The notes under the pieces: generated by a model
Databases searched by the model: none
What the model was told of the DNA's origin: nothing
What the model saw: the letters and a program-made list of their open reading frames with translations, nothing else
Shown: positions 48,791-59,157 of the stretch, piece by piece
How positions within the stretch are numbered: position 1 is the first letter of the stretch
Layout of the letters: every line of letters starts with the position of its first letter
Program-made: the position numbers and the translations under genes
Source of the DNA: Heliocidaris erythrogramma
Lineage: Eukaryota > Echinodermata > Echinoidea > Camarodonta > Echinometridae
Length of the DNA stretch: 64,000 nucleotides
Assembly: GCA_025617745.1 (NCBI GenBank)
Contig: CM046856.1
Span: forward strand, 46,925,049-46,989,048
Direction of reading: 5' to 3'

Positions 48791-50825
48791 GTAATTCTAA
48801 GCATCGGTTATAGTTGACACGGTAAACCACTAAAACCCCCAAATCAAACAAAAACATTAACAACTAAAACAAAAGAAACAAATTCGTGTAAATAAAGGGA
48901 AGGTGGGGTAAAACAGGTGTGACAAGGGTTTAAATTCTGTGTAGCCTATGTAGATTGTGCAACCAATAGAAGATGACTGGAGATAAAAATATTTTCAAAT
49001 TATTTCAAGACAGGGAAAACATAACATACCACCCCACCCCCCCCCCCCCCCCAAAAAAAAAGAATTTAAAAAAAGTACATGGCTAGATCAAACTGTATTT
49101 TATAGATTATCGTCATAGCACGTGAAGTTTGGTTCAACAAAAAGTATAGGAGTGCAGTAACATGATTCAAAGCATTGCTAGAACGGGGGGGGGGGGGGGA
49201 GGGGGGGGGGGGCTGACACCCTTCTAATAATATCTGTCTTATCTGTATATTTGGAAATTTTCAAAGTGATAGGACTTCCTGTGAACTGAGTAAGATGAAA
49301 CAATTATGTAATGGTCATAGAGAAATATAACAAAACACATAATGGAGAGGGGAAAAAATTATGATGACATCGTATCACCTCGAATCGCTCGCCCTTACGT
49401 TCACTGTCGTTGAACATCTAATAGACATTTCAGTGAGAGGGCGCTATGTTAGGGGAAGAATTGGAGAAAATCAATCACAGATCCCTAATTCAGGGACAAA
49501 CTTCACATATACCAATCTAGAATTTATCATGATTACCTTCGTAAATAATGGGAAAATAAGACAAAATAATATCCCCGCACATCAACCCCTAAGAAAACTA
49601 ACATCCTCTGAAAAAGGCGCTATATAAATCCAATTATTATTATCATTATCATTACTACCACCCTAGGCTTCTTGCTTTAAACAAAATACGTTTCAACGCA
49701 ACTAAAAAAGAAAGAAAAAAAATCCAAACTCAAACCTTATAGGCGATTCTGATTGGTAGAAAATCATGTTGCGTTTAATTATTGACGCTTAACTGTAACT
49801 TGATATGCAAGAGGACCCTGAACAACTATCCCCTGAGTATACTAGGTACCTTGCACCTACTTCCGGAGTGATTACTCAGTCGTAATTCCTATACTGTCAT
49901 TACTGTATATAGGGAATAGTTGTCTGATGGGCAATTGTCATAAGGATTTGAACTTTTCTCGATATGACACATCCAAAAATTGTTAACCTGTGGCAGTTTC
50001 GATGTCGATACTATAGTTCAGAATCCTTTCTCTCGTGGAATGGCACACTGAAGCTAGCTGCCAGTTTTTCGATCTCCTCAAGATGCCGTTTTGGCATGAG
50101 GGAGGAGTTGTTGTCCTAGTGGTAATCATTCAGGATGTAGATGTTCGTGAGATGTTTGCCAAGGGGATAGCATCATGCTAAGGACTACTTTAGAGGACAC
50201 GTACATGCTTTGGAAGTACACAATGAGGCATTTGCTGAATCTTTTATTAGCTTCACAAAGTTCTTGTGTACACTTTCCGCTTTCTGACAACAGTCTGTAA
50301 AACTTTGTTACTTTCAAGGTAATATCCAATTATTTTTGTACAATCGCAAATAGCTCATCCGTAATTAAGGCACTACATATTGTATATGATAATGTGTGAA
50401 AATAAATATATACCCATAACAGTTTAACACATATATAATATAGACGGTATGGATCTAAGGCTAAATCCCGTAGTACATGTATATACCACAGGAGTTCTGT
50501 GGTATATACGGCTGAATGCACTCAACCTCCACAAGCAAGGAACGATATATTTTATTTTATGTACAGACCACACGCAGATGCACTCATAGTAAGTTTACTC
50601 AATTTCTCTGTATATCTATCTTTGTTTATTGACTTTTTCGACGTCGCTGTAGGGTCTAATTACACCCATGAATATGTTCATATATTCTAGTTATACTAGT
50701 TGTATCGCATTATATGTTCCCTTTATATATTATATATAATATTATTGTTTGTTGTGTATATAATATGCGTTCAAATATCTTAGTTAACTTATTCTTTTTG
50801 CCGTTTCTGTCGTAATCATGTAGAT

Positions 50826-50853
50826 CTGAAGAAGGGCTAATTGCCCGAAAGCT
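50826..50853 (+). ncRNA. CTGAAGA-hairpin-GAAAGCT motif (Penelope-like remnant)
   Basis: CTGAAGA, A, then GGGC-TAATT-GCCC hairpin, then GAAAGCT. The same layout recurs at 52248-52274, 53074-53101 (minus) and 53257-53284. Resembles the CUGANGA/GAAA core of Penelope-associated hammerheads, but flanking helices were not demonstrated. Confidence 0.35.
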
Positions 50854-51715
50854 AATTAAAAGCGTGGTACCAACAGCTACGTCTGCAGATGTACTCATTT
50901 TGTTGCCTCTATATATATATATATGTTTTTAATATACATATGAATATACATAAAATGTACATGTACTAACCTGTGTATAAATAATACAACACAAGTACAT
51001 GTGTATGCTATGTTTGTTAACATAGCCCTACAAAATCTGAAGACGTCCGTGTGTTAATCTGCGTGATTATCCTAATGCCTATGGTCAATTTAAGTGTAAC
51101 GGACATGTCATTCAGACATTTTTTTTCGTTATTTGAGAAAGTGTTCAGTCCTAAAACAAATTTCAGTAAGCGAAACAGACACGTTTGACTATCAGGGACA
51201 TAGACAGCAAATTTCACAGTATTTCATTCACTTAATAGTTCGAGAGAAATTGGACTCTTTGTAACCGTAACGGACATGACACAAAATGGACGAAGATTTT
51301 TCACTCCTTTGAATAGTTGGGAAAAAGTTGAAACAGCTATAACTTTGCTTTGAAATATTCAATGGTTCATGCGAACCTCATATTAGTAATCTCCCACCCC
51401 CCCCCCCTCCATTCATCACAAGTTACAACCAAAATATCAAATCTAAGCTTGCTTGTGGTGTTAAATAATGAGACCCAAAGAAAAGATATTGTGACCAAAA
51501 TCCTTGTCACCACATTTTGCCAACAAAGTGAGGCTTTTTATTTTTAGAGAAAAGCATACCTACATGTACTTGAATCCTGTTGATATACCAGTCATATTAT
51601 AGAGCTTGTTGAGATTTTTAAAAATTTAATACTATGTCATGGTAGCACAAATATTTCTGGAGTTATAGCAATTTTTATGATTTTTAGAAAGCGGGCATTT
51701 TCAGTGGAATTGCCC

Positions 51716-51733
51716 ATATATATATATATATAA

Positions 51734-51811
<78 letters not shown>
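51716..51811. repeat. (TA)n microsatellite
   Basis: Nearly 95 bp of TA with one AAATAAATA interruption. A second TA block is at 51937-51970. Confidence 0.95.
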
Positions 51812-51812
<1 letters not shown>

Positions 51813-51934
51813 CCTATGAAGGCCTATGAGCGAAATTTCGAATCTTTTCATCGTATACGGACTTTTTCATTCCTATTTTATCTATAACTTTGCAAGTCTG
51901 AGGCAGAACTATTTTTTTTGGATATTTTTTTTAC

Positions 51935-51969
<35 letters not shown>

Positions 51970-51970
51970 T

Positions 51971-52428
51971 TCTTCCCGCTAAATCCAAACCCAGCCCTCA
52001 GTCTCCACACTATCTCAGCCCACCTCAAGCAACAACACAGCATCAACACAGGTACCTGTCAACTTATATTATTATTATACTTACATATGTATACTCAGAT
52101 ACTGTATATAGTTATATGTTTCTATGTATTTCCGTTACCGTGCATTTGTCTATTACCCCATTCACTTTATTATGTTACCTCTCAGTGCCTTTGATTATGT
52201 TATATTTTAGTTCGTATGACTTTGTATTATTTGCTTGTTTTATAGCCGTGAGAAAGGCGCCCACGCCGAAAGCTTGGCACTAGCAACGGATATAGAGCTA
52301 CGTCGCGTGTCATCATTCGCTTTTGCTCGTATTACAAGATATAATATTTCTACGATGACACAGTCAATGACTACGAAGATTGTCAAACCTCTGGAGACTG
52401 AGGGCTGGGTTTGGATTTAGCGGGAAGA
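51971..52428. mobile_element. 458-bp element with 37-bp inverted ends inside (TA)n
   Basis: Left end 51971-52007 (TCTTCCCGCTAAATCCAAAC...) and right end 52392-52428 are complementary. (TA)n lies on both sides. The interior carries AAAGGCGCCCACGCCGAAAG (52253-52272), the same hairpin-GAAAGCT pattern as the Penelope-like remnants. No ORF. Confidence 0.6.
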
Positions 52429-52441
52429 GAATTAGTGGGTG

Positions 52442-52443
<2 letters not shown>

Positions 52444-52475
<32 letters not shown>
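52444..52475. repeat. (AT)n microsatellite
   Basis: About 15 AT units bordering the inverted-repeat element. Confidence 0.9.
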
Positions 52476-52477
<2 letters not shown>

Positions 52478-52614
52478 TAGTAAACAAGTAAATAAAAAAT
52501 CCGTTAAACTCAGAGGCCCGAATTCACAAGGCAGGTTTAGATTTAGACCATGGTTTATGCAGATTTTGTGGTATAAGTGCGCCTGATTTCGCGCGTACAC
52601 TTAAATCTAAATCT

Positions 52615-52862
52615 AGGGGTAACCTCGCTAGTCATAAGGACCGCTATTCATAAGTACCACTATCCATAACGCGTGACTAAATGAATAGCGTTTTTGTATG
52701 AATATCGATTCTTATGAATAGCGAGCAAACACTAGACAAATTACCTCGCTATTCATAAGGACCTCTGTTCATAAGGACCACTATTCATAACGCGTGTTAA
52801 CCGAATAGCGGTTTTTATGAATAGCGATCCTTATGAATAGCGAGCCGACCCGTAAACCTAAA
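52615..52862. repeat. GCTATTCATAAGGACC-type element, two tandem copies
   Basis: Two successive units (52615-52740 and 52741-52862), each with CTCGCTAGTCATAAGGACC or CTCGCTATTCATAAGGACC, a central AACGCGTG and a GAATAGCGAGC end. Confidence 0.65.
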
Positions 52863-52897
52863 CCTCCTTTGTCAATTCGGGCTAGGGCTTTTCAAAT

Positions 52898-52941
<44 letters not shown>
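52898..52941. repeat. (TA)n / (GA)n microsatellite
   Basis: TA repeats followed by a short GA block, directly left of the 53005-53352 inverted repeat. Confidence 0.9.
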
Positions 52942-52952
<11 letters not shown>

Positions 52953-53004
52953 GAGTGTAAGGATGCTCAACTTATACATGACCGACGGTGTTCCAGATAT
53001 AGAT

Positions 53005-53351
53005 ATGCGTAAACAGAAGAAAAGTCTAGGAACTGTACAAAGACGTAGCTGGTATACATACACGTTTTAATCGAGCTTTCGGCTATTTAGGCCTTCTTCA
53101 GGATCTGAAGATAAGTCATAAGACTGTGATTGTATGATGACCATGATTGTTGATGTTTAATTGATGTAATACGATATATGATATATGGCATAGTATGTCT
53201 TATGATCGCTACGATGTATTGGTTTTTGTTTTTGTTTTATGACTTATCTTCAGATCCTGAAGAAGGCCTAAATAGCCGAAAGCTCGATTAAAACGTGTAT
53301 GTATACCAGCTACGTCTTTGTACAGTTCCTAGACTTTTCTTCTGTTTACGC

Positions 53352-53352
<1 letters not shown>
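53005..53352. mobile_element. Inverted-repeat Penelope-like remnant in (TA)n
   Basis: Arms of about 115 bp (53007-53121 and 53237-53351) are almost perfect complements, separated by about 115 bp. Each arm carries CTGAAGAAGGCCTAAATAGC followed by CGAAAGCTCG. The right border runs straight into (TA)n (53351-53402). No ORF. Same head-to-head layout as the 43892-46352 element but without coding sequence. Confidence 0.65.
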
Positions 53353-53406
<54 letters not shown>

Positions 53407-54149
53407 TGTTGAATATTGATTAGATATCCTTTCTAATTGGCTTGTAACTTTTAGACAGAGGAAATGCTCTGCGAGGAAAGCCATTTTGGAAGCGTAGATT
53501 TTACCGGATCTTGCCACTAGCATGACTAGTGTAATTTGAAGCCATGACGCGTCAACTGGGTTTACTTATTCATTGTGTGTCGTCTAAATATTTACGAAGT
53601 AGGTTGCTATTAGTGACAGAACAACGTAGTTCCTTCTTTATGAAGTGTTGTTGCCATAGTAACAGAGTAGTTATCAATTTGTTTATAACACCATGAAAAT
53701 AACTTTCGTAAAATCAACTTCAATCGATTTCAAGAGGCTGTTATACTGTCCATCATAGAAATCTTGTTCTTATTACGTTATACGCCATTGTTATGTTCAC
53801 ACATTTCTAAACGTGAAAGACAGGGCTATTGAAATTGCCTTAAATTTATTTTTAAAGTAGTTGTGTATCGTCTTTTGTATGCGTCCGGGAATTTTACAAT
53901 GATTTCGCAACTATAGATGCGAAGCTATTTAAGTTTTCTACTTGGACTACTTCCTGAACTTTAAGTACATTGACATCTTCATCGGTCCATGATCTTGCCA
54001 TATTCCACTACATAATGACTTCGTTTTGATTCTTTTACATGGATTGCTTGAAGAGTTCTCGCGTGACTATGAGCCTGTGATTCTAATAGTGTCCTGTTAT
54101 ATTTTCTATCCGGGATGTGTTGGTTAAAGATAAAATTGAGTTATAGTCT

Positions 54150-54575
54150 ATATTAAAATTCCCGTAAAAACTTTTGTTGGTGGAAATGTACAGAAGTTAC
54201 CTACACAAGTTACATAATACTGTGAACCTTCCTTCCCAAATATTTTGATATTCTCAGTACTTTGCTGCCCGAATATGAATATCGGAACTTTGAAAATCCG
54301 TGGGGCGGGGGAGTGGGGCTACAGTCCACTGCCGATGGGAAATGCCCTTTGTCCCAATATTAAAATCCCAGTGAATTTATAAAAAAACTTTTCTTTGTGG
54401 TAATGTACAGATGTTACATACACAACTTACATAATATTATTAACTGGAAACCTTGCTTCCCAAATATTTGGATATTCTACACCTTGCTTTAAAAATCCGC
54501 GGGGCGGGGAGGGTGCTACAGCCCATTGCCGAATGGGGATACCTTTTGCCCGAATATTAAAAGTCCAGTGTTCTT
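54150..54575 (+). repeat. About 200-bp tandem duplication
   Basis: Two diverged copies: TATTAAAATTCCCGTAAAAA ... GCCCGAATATG and TATTAAAATCCCAGTGAATT ... GCCCGAATATT. Shared words include GGTAATGTACAG/GGAAATGTACAG, CTTCCCAAATATTT and AATCCG(T/C)GGGGCGGGG. The following 54,580-54,760 is a pyrimidine-rich tract. Confidence 0.6.
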
Positions 54576-54881
54576 GCAAAAATTGGCCACTTTTTCCTTT
54601 TTCTTCCCATCCCTTTTCTTTTCCTTCTTTCTGTTTTTGTTTTCCTTTCCTTTCCCTTTTCTTTTTTTTAAATCTTGTTTCTTCTACTTTCTCTTTTCTC
54701 CTTTTCCTTTTCTCTTTCCCCTTTTCTCTCCCTTTTTTCCCCACCTTTGTTTTGCCGACAGAGGTGGTGCATTTGCCGACAAAAGTCTTGAATTGGGGGT
54801 GGGGGTGGGGGTGACACCCCACACCACTCTCTAGCGACGCCCTTGATCACCAGCACAAAAAAAAAAAAGATCAATTACACT

Positions 54882-55661
54882 CAGTGGCGTATCTAGGTAT
54901 TCTGGCGCCTGGGCAAACTATCAACAAATCTGTGCCCCCATGCCCAAACTCGGATTAATGAGTGATTTTAATTTAGAAGTGATGGCACTACGATGGCACT
55001 ACGATGCACATAGGCCTAACCCGATGTTGTTAGCCCAAATTTGATTAATTATAGTATAAGCGAGGGAGCAACGCGACCGAGCGGCAGATTTTTTTTTCCT
55101 TTTCACCCATCAAATTGAAATTTCTTATGTATTTTACCCTTAGAAAAAAATCCAAGGGAATACAGTGACCTAGTAATAGATTTTTTTTTTAATTTTGAAC
55201 ATTTGTATTTTGGGGGCGCAAAATGAATGAAAACCCTGAATGAATAAATTTGAGGAATTAAGCAAGGCAATTGCAAGGCAAATTTATGATTTCTTTCAAA
55301 TGTTCTATACTTTGAAAGTGCTTTTATGCACTTATATATGGGGGCGCAAAATTTAACAAGCTCCTGCTTTATGCGGGGGAGGGGGGGGGGGAGGCCAAAC
55401 CAACTGGAGTCAATTAATGGTTTACACGTTAAAAGCGCAAATGGGGTGCGAAATAGTTAAATCCTGAGCATAATTATGCGAGGGAGCAAAGCAACCGAGC
55501 TTTAGAAAACTTTCGCATTTCAAACCCTATAAACACTATTTCTTACGCATTTTGTCCTTGACCGTCAAAGACCACAATTTTTTTTAATTTCTCTCTTTTG
55601 CATTTTTTGCGCCCCCTTCAAGTGCCCCCTCTGCCTTCCCCCCTCCGTAGATACGCCACTG
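54882..55661. mobile_element. 780-bp hAT-like non-autonomous element
   Basis: Ends CAGTGGCGTATCTAGG and CCGTAGATACGCCACTG are complementary. The flanks ATTACACT and ATTACATC (6/8) look like a degraded 8-bp duplication. Interior ORFs are short and unrelated to transposases. Confidence 0.65.
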
Positions 55662-55846
55662 ATTACATCCCATTTTACCCGGTTGTACAAGGCTGCAGAG
55701 TTATGTGGGTGATTTAACTGGCGATAGGTGTAGGCAGTGGAAATTGCCATATTTTATTGTATTAATTCAGACAGGAGTTAAAATTCAATTGCCCACGTTG
55801 TTTAAGAGGTAGGCCTAATATGGAAAATATCAGAAATGGATGACTG

Positions 55847-58603
55847 ATGTCACACGAATGGTCTTTTCTTTTTAATCAACAGGTTTACTTGCTCCTTTTT
55901 CATATGGAGATAAACCGACCAAACAAAATGGCATCAGCTTCGATTGTTTTTCTCTTCGGTATCATTTACCTTTCCTTCATTATAATGGGGACGACATCAC
56001 TTGCCGCGGTGAGGGATATGGGAAGTTACAATAATGAGATCTCAGGGTACGACGCTACCTACCCTGGGTCAAAGACATCGTGTCACGTTGACATCTCGTC
56101 AAGGTCGGTGAATTGCTCCCATCGTGGTCTTTTGGAAGTTCCAAGAGACATTCCTTCGAACACGCACGACTTGTCCGTCTCCTACAACTTGCTCACACGC
56201 ATCTGCAACGACTCTTTTGCCAGGCTGAAGAATCTTGTGGGTATCTCGCTAAAGTACAACTTTATTTGTGAAATTGAAGGAGGTGCGTTCTTTGGACTTA
56301 CTCTTTTGCAGTCAGTTAATTTAATTGGAAATCAACTGTCTACTTTGCCAAGTCAACTCTTCAGTCAGAACCTCCACATGACGGACATATTTCTGAGAGA
56401 TAATGACTTCATGGAGGTACCAGATCTTTACCTAAGGGCACCTAATTTATCGTCTATTGACCTTGGAGAGAACTCTATAAAGTCAGCCAATTTTAGAATG
56501 AAATTCGGCACAGAATGCAAAGTCATGTTAATTGATCTCAGTGATAATCATATTAAACGAATACAAGAGTTTGATTTGAAAAATTTAAATGTTTGTAGCA
56601 AAATCGATCTTATTGATTTCGCAGCGAATGATTTAATTTCGATAGAGCCAGAAAGTTTACAGGGAATAAATGTTAGTGGAATCCATTTCCTAGGGAATCC
56701 TTTATTCCAGAAAGGAGTTGTAGAGGTTTTTAAAGCTGCGGTAAATGCGCCTCATGTGACTTACATAGATGTGGAGAAATCACATTTGACCACTCTATCT
56801 GCTGATACCTTTAGACCTCTGGAAACTTCTGTATTGATAACGTTATCCTTGAGCCTGAACAACATCTCTTCAATTCCAGATAACGTTTTCCATTATTTAA
56901 CAAGACTGATTAAATTGCATTTGACTGAAAATAGTATGACAGTAATTTCTCCACCAGGTTTTAATAACATGTCATCACTGGAACAGCTTTACCTTGAGGG
57001 CTGTAAGATTGCATCCTTAAAGACCCCAGCTGAAACAGGGATGTGGGAACCACCGATTAGGACACTCTCTTTGAGCAACAATTATCTGCATGAGATCCCA
57101 TCGAAAGCGTTCGTTGGTTTGAAGCTTTTGATTTACCTCACACTTCAGTTCAATTCCATCAGAGTTATTTACCCGGATTCCTTTGATGGTCTCGCCAGCC
57201 TTGAAGTCCTCGAGATGGGTGGAAATTCACTCATAAGCCCACTGAGGTTCGGCGTTATATCGACTTTACGAACTCTTGGTCTAAGTGAATCTGGCATCAA
57301 CTCGCTAGACCCCAAACACGCATTTACTGACTTGTCTTCACTATCTGAATTAACGTTGAATAGCAATTACCTTCATGTTTCTGATATATGGGACAATGAA
57401 GGTAACATATCTATATTTCGGGACCTACGAAAATTAAACTATCTTGATTTAAGTGGCAATCTGCTTGACGACGAGATACCAAGGGGATGCTTTAAAGGTC
57501 TTCACAACCTTGCGCAACTAAACCTTCAAGACATGTCACTACCCGGACTGCATCCAGACCTGTTTGAAGGTCTTTTTAATCTTCAAGTTATTTCCTTTGA
57601 CGACAATGCCTTAAACGAACTTCACCCAAAGATATTTCGCGATCAAGCTAATCTCTCTGCGCTTTACCTCAGTCGAAATCCTATTTCAAATTTAGAAGAT
57701 CAGTTGTTTGCACACACTAACAAACTATCTGTACTCAGCCTGTCGAGCACGAACATAGAGGTGATAACAGAAAAGGCTCTAGCTCCAGTTTTACCCTCTT
57801 TATTTACCTTAGATTTGTCAAGTAAAGCGCTATCATGTAATTGCGAAAATAAATGGTTCAGAAATTGGATACGAAATACCAGTACAGAAGTCATTTTAGA
57901 TGGGAGCATTTGCTCAAAGGCTTCTCTCCAAGAACTCCATGGTAAATCATTTGAAGAGTTTGACCCCGCCCTCTACTGTGGTCCAAGAATTCTTTTGTAT
58001 TCTTGCATATCAGTGGTTTCCGTGATCGTAGTCGCTGTCATGGCTTTGTTCTACTATAATCGGTGGTGGGTCAACTACAAGTGTTTCCTCCTGAAACTAT
58101 GCATCATCGGTTACAGTGAAGTAGTCGAGGTCGGCGATTATGAATACGACATCAACCTCGTTTTCGAAGACAGCGACGAAGAATGGGTCACGGAGAGGAT
58201 GGTGCCAAACATTCTGGAGCTTGAACCAGAGGTCAACCTCCTGGTTGGGGACGATATGCTCCCGCTTGGGATGTATCGACTTGATGCCGTTGTCCATGTC
58301 ATCGACAATAGTTACAAGTCTGTATTCATCGTGAGTCAAAGTGCAATAAAAGATAGTTGGTTCCTTACGAAGCTACGTCTAGCCTTGCAACATGTCAACC
58401 ATGCCAAACGCGATGCAGTTCTCTTTGTGTTTTTGGACGACATTGCAGAAGAAGATCTTCCATACCTGATTCGGCTCCTGCTTAGTGTCAACCGACCCTA
58501 CCTTCAGTGGAATGTAGACCCGCGGTATCAGGAAGACTTCTGGGAACTTTTCATGAAAAGTGTCCGCGTAACCACAAAGCTGAATTACACTATTCCAATT
58601 TAG
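55847..58603 (+). CDS. Toll-like receptor, single coding exon
   Basis: Type I innate immune receptor. The frame is 918 residues from the first ATG. The Met at 55928 (residue 28) is directly followed by a signal-peptide core (IVFLFGIIYLSFIIMG), and an acceptor-like TTTAATCAACAG at 55871-55882 lies downstream of the first ATG. The true start is therefore probably 55904 or 55928 (891 aa) after a spliced leader. Domains: LRRNT (CHVDISSRSVNC), about 20 leucine-rich repeats, LRRCT (CNCENKWFRNW...C...C), transmembrane about 715-739, TIR about 763-905. TIR box 1 is YEYDINLVFED, the BB loop is DDMLPLG (Pro kept, Gly displaced compared with RDxxPG), and box 3 is FWELF. The single LRRCT makes it the vertebrate-like class. 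Sea urchins carry very many such intronless genes. Likely partners are MyD88-type adaptors; the ligand is unknown. Confidence 0.93.
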   Translation: MSHEWSFLFNQQVYLLLFHMEINRPNKMASASIVFLFGIIYLSFIIMGTTSLAAVRDMGSYNNEISGYDATYPGSKTSCHVDISSRSVNCSHRGLLEVPRDIPSNTHDLSVSYNLLTRICNDSFARLKNLVGISLKYNFICEIEGGAFFGLTLLQSVNLIGNQLSTLPSQLFSQNLHMTDIFLRDNDFMEVPDLYLRAPNLSSIDLGENSIKSANFRMKFGTECKVMLIDLSDNHIKRIQEFDLKNLNVCSKIDLIDFAANDLISIEPESLQGINVSGIHFLGNPLFQKGVVEVFKAAVNAPHVTYIDVEKSHLTTLSADTFRPLETSVLITLSLSLNNISSIPDNVFHYLTRLIKLHLTENSMTVISPPGFNNMSSLEQLYLEGCKIASLKTPAETGMWEPPIRTLSLSNNYLHEIPSKAFVGLKLLIYLTLQFNSIRVIYPDSFDGLASLEVLEMGGNSLISPLRFGVISTLRTLGLSESGINSLDPKHAFTDLSSLSELTLNSNYLHVSDIWDNEGNISIFRDLRKLNYLDLSGNLLDDEIPRGCFKGLHNLAQLNLQDMSLPGLHPDLFEGLFNLQVISFDDNALNELHPKIFRDQANLSALYLSRNPISNLEDQLFAHTNKLSVLSLSSTNIEVITEKALAPVLPSLFTLDLSSKALSCNCENKWFRNWIRNTSTEVILDGSICSKASLQELHGKSFEEFDPALYCGPRILLYSCISVVSVIVVAVMALFYYNRWWVNYKCFLLKLCIIGYSEVVEVGDYEYDINLVFEDSDEEWVTERMVPNILELEPEVNLLVGDDMLPLGMYRLDAVVHVIDNSYKSVFIVSQSAIKDSWFLTKLRLALQHVNHAKRDAVLFVFLDDIAEEDLPYLIRLLLSVNRPYLQWNVDPRYQEDFWELFMKSVRVTTKLNYTIPI
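55861..55882 (+). promoter_or_regulatory. Candidate 3' splice site upstream of the TLR start
   Basis: Pyrimidine-rich TCTTTTCTTTTTAATCAACAG followed by GTTTAC. If used, the ATG at 55847 is intronic and translation starts at 55904 or 55928. The upstream leader exon was not identified. Confidence 0.45.
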
Positions 58604-58879
58604 ATATGGGGGTAAAAGTATGTTCCCTGAAAACAAAATGCCACCAAAAATACCAAAGAGGATATTTTTGCTTTTTTTATTAAATTGCATGCGGATCAAT
58701 TGGGCAAGACTGTACATAACTTTTTTGGAGTTGGAGAATCAGGGAAATGAATATAGCAATTGAACAAAGAGAATTGCACTTTTTTGTACTGCGAGATTCG
58801 GACACAATCTCTGTTGATGGTGGTTCTAGAGAATTATTGAGATTGTTCTATCTTGAGCTATACAGTGTACTGAGGGTTA
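58604..58879 (+). other. TLR 3' UTR
   Basis: No coding content. ATTAAA at 58679-58684, 76 nt past the stop, is a candidate poly(A) signal. Confidence 0.4.
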
Positions 58880-59157
58880 CATGTCGTTTTTCCGATGGTT
58901 CATAATTCCGAAAATTCGTTTTTCCGAAGGTTCGTTACTCCGACAGTTCGTAATTCCGAAAATGAATTAGGCTTCATAATTCCAAAAATGAAGAAAGGTT
59001 CATATTTCCGAAGGTTCGTAATTCCGAAAAGATATGTAGGGCTCTATTGCATTTTCGGAATTACGAACCTTCGGAATTATGAATCCCCTGCTATGGGAAA
59101 TTTGTTTTTCGGAATTACGAACCTTCGGAATTATGAACCTTCGGGAAAACGAACAGG
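58880..59157. repeat. Palindromic element of TTCGTAATTCCGAA words
   Basis: The left half repeats GGTTCGTAATTCCGAA and the right half repeats TTCGGAATTACGAACC. The whole 278 bp can fold on itself. Located 280 bp after the TLR stop. Frames through it are artefacts of the repeat. Confidence 0.7.

Larger units (their letters stand above)
47927..51717. other. Intergenic / upstream region of the LRP-like gene
   Basis: No gene seen. Presumably contains the promoter and 5' UTR of the LRP-like gene, but no TATA box or initiator could be assigned with confidence. It holds an inverted-repeat element (48655-48790), C- and G-runs (49036-49052, 49185-49212), a SINE-tail fragment (49612-49660) and a CTGAAGA-hairpin motif at 50826-50853. 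Confidence 0.5.

Noticed and set aside
54427-54834. Lys/Glu-rich or Phe-rich frames on both strands
   Set aside because: Arise from a polypyrimidine tract (54580-54760); composition only.
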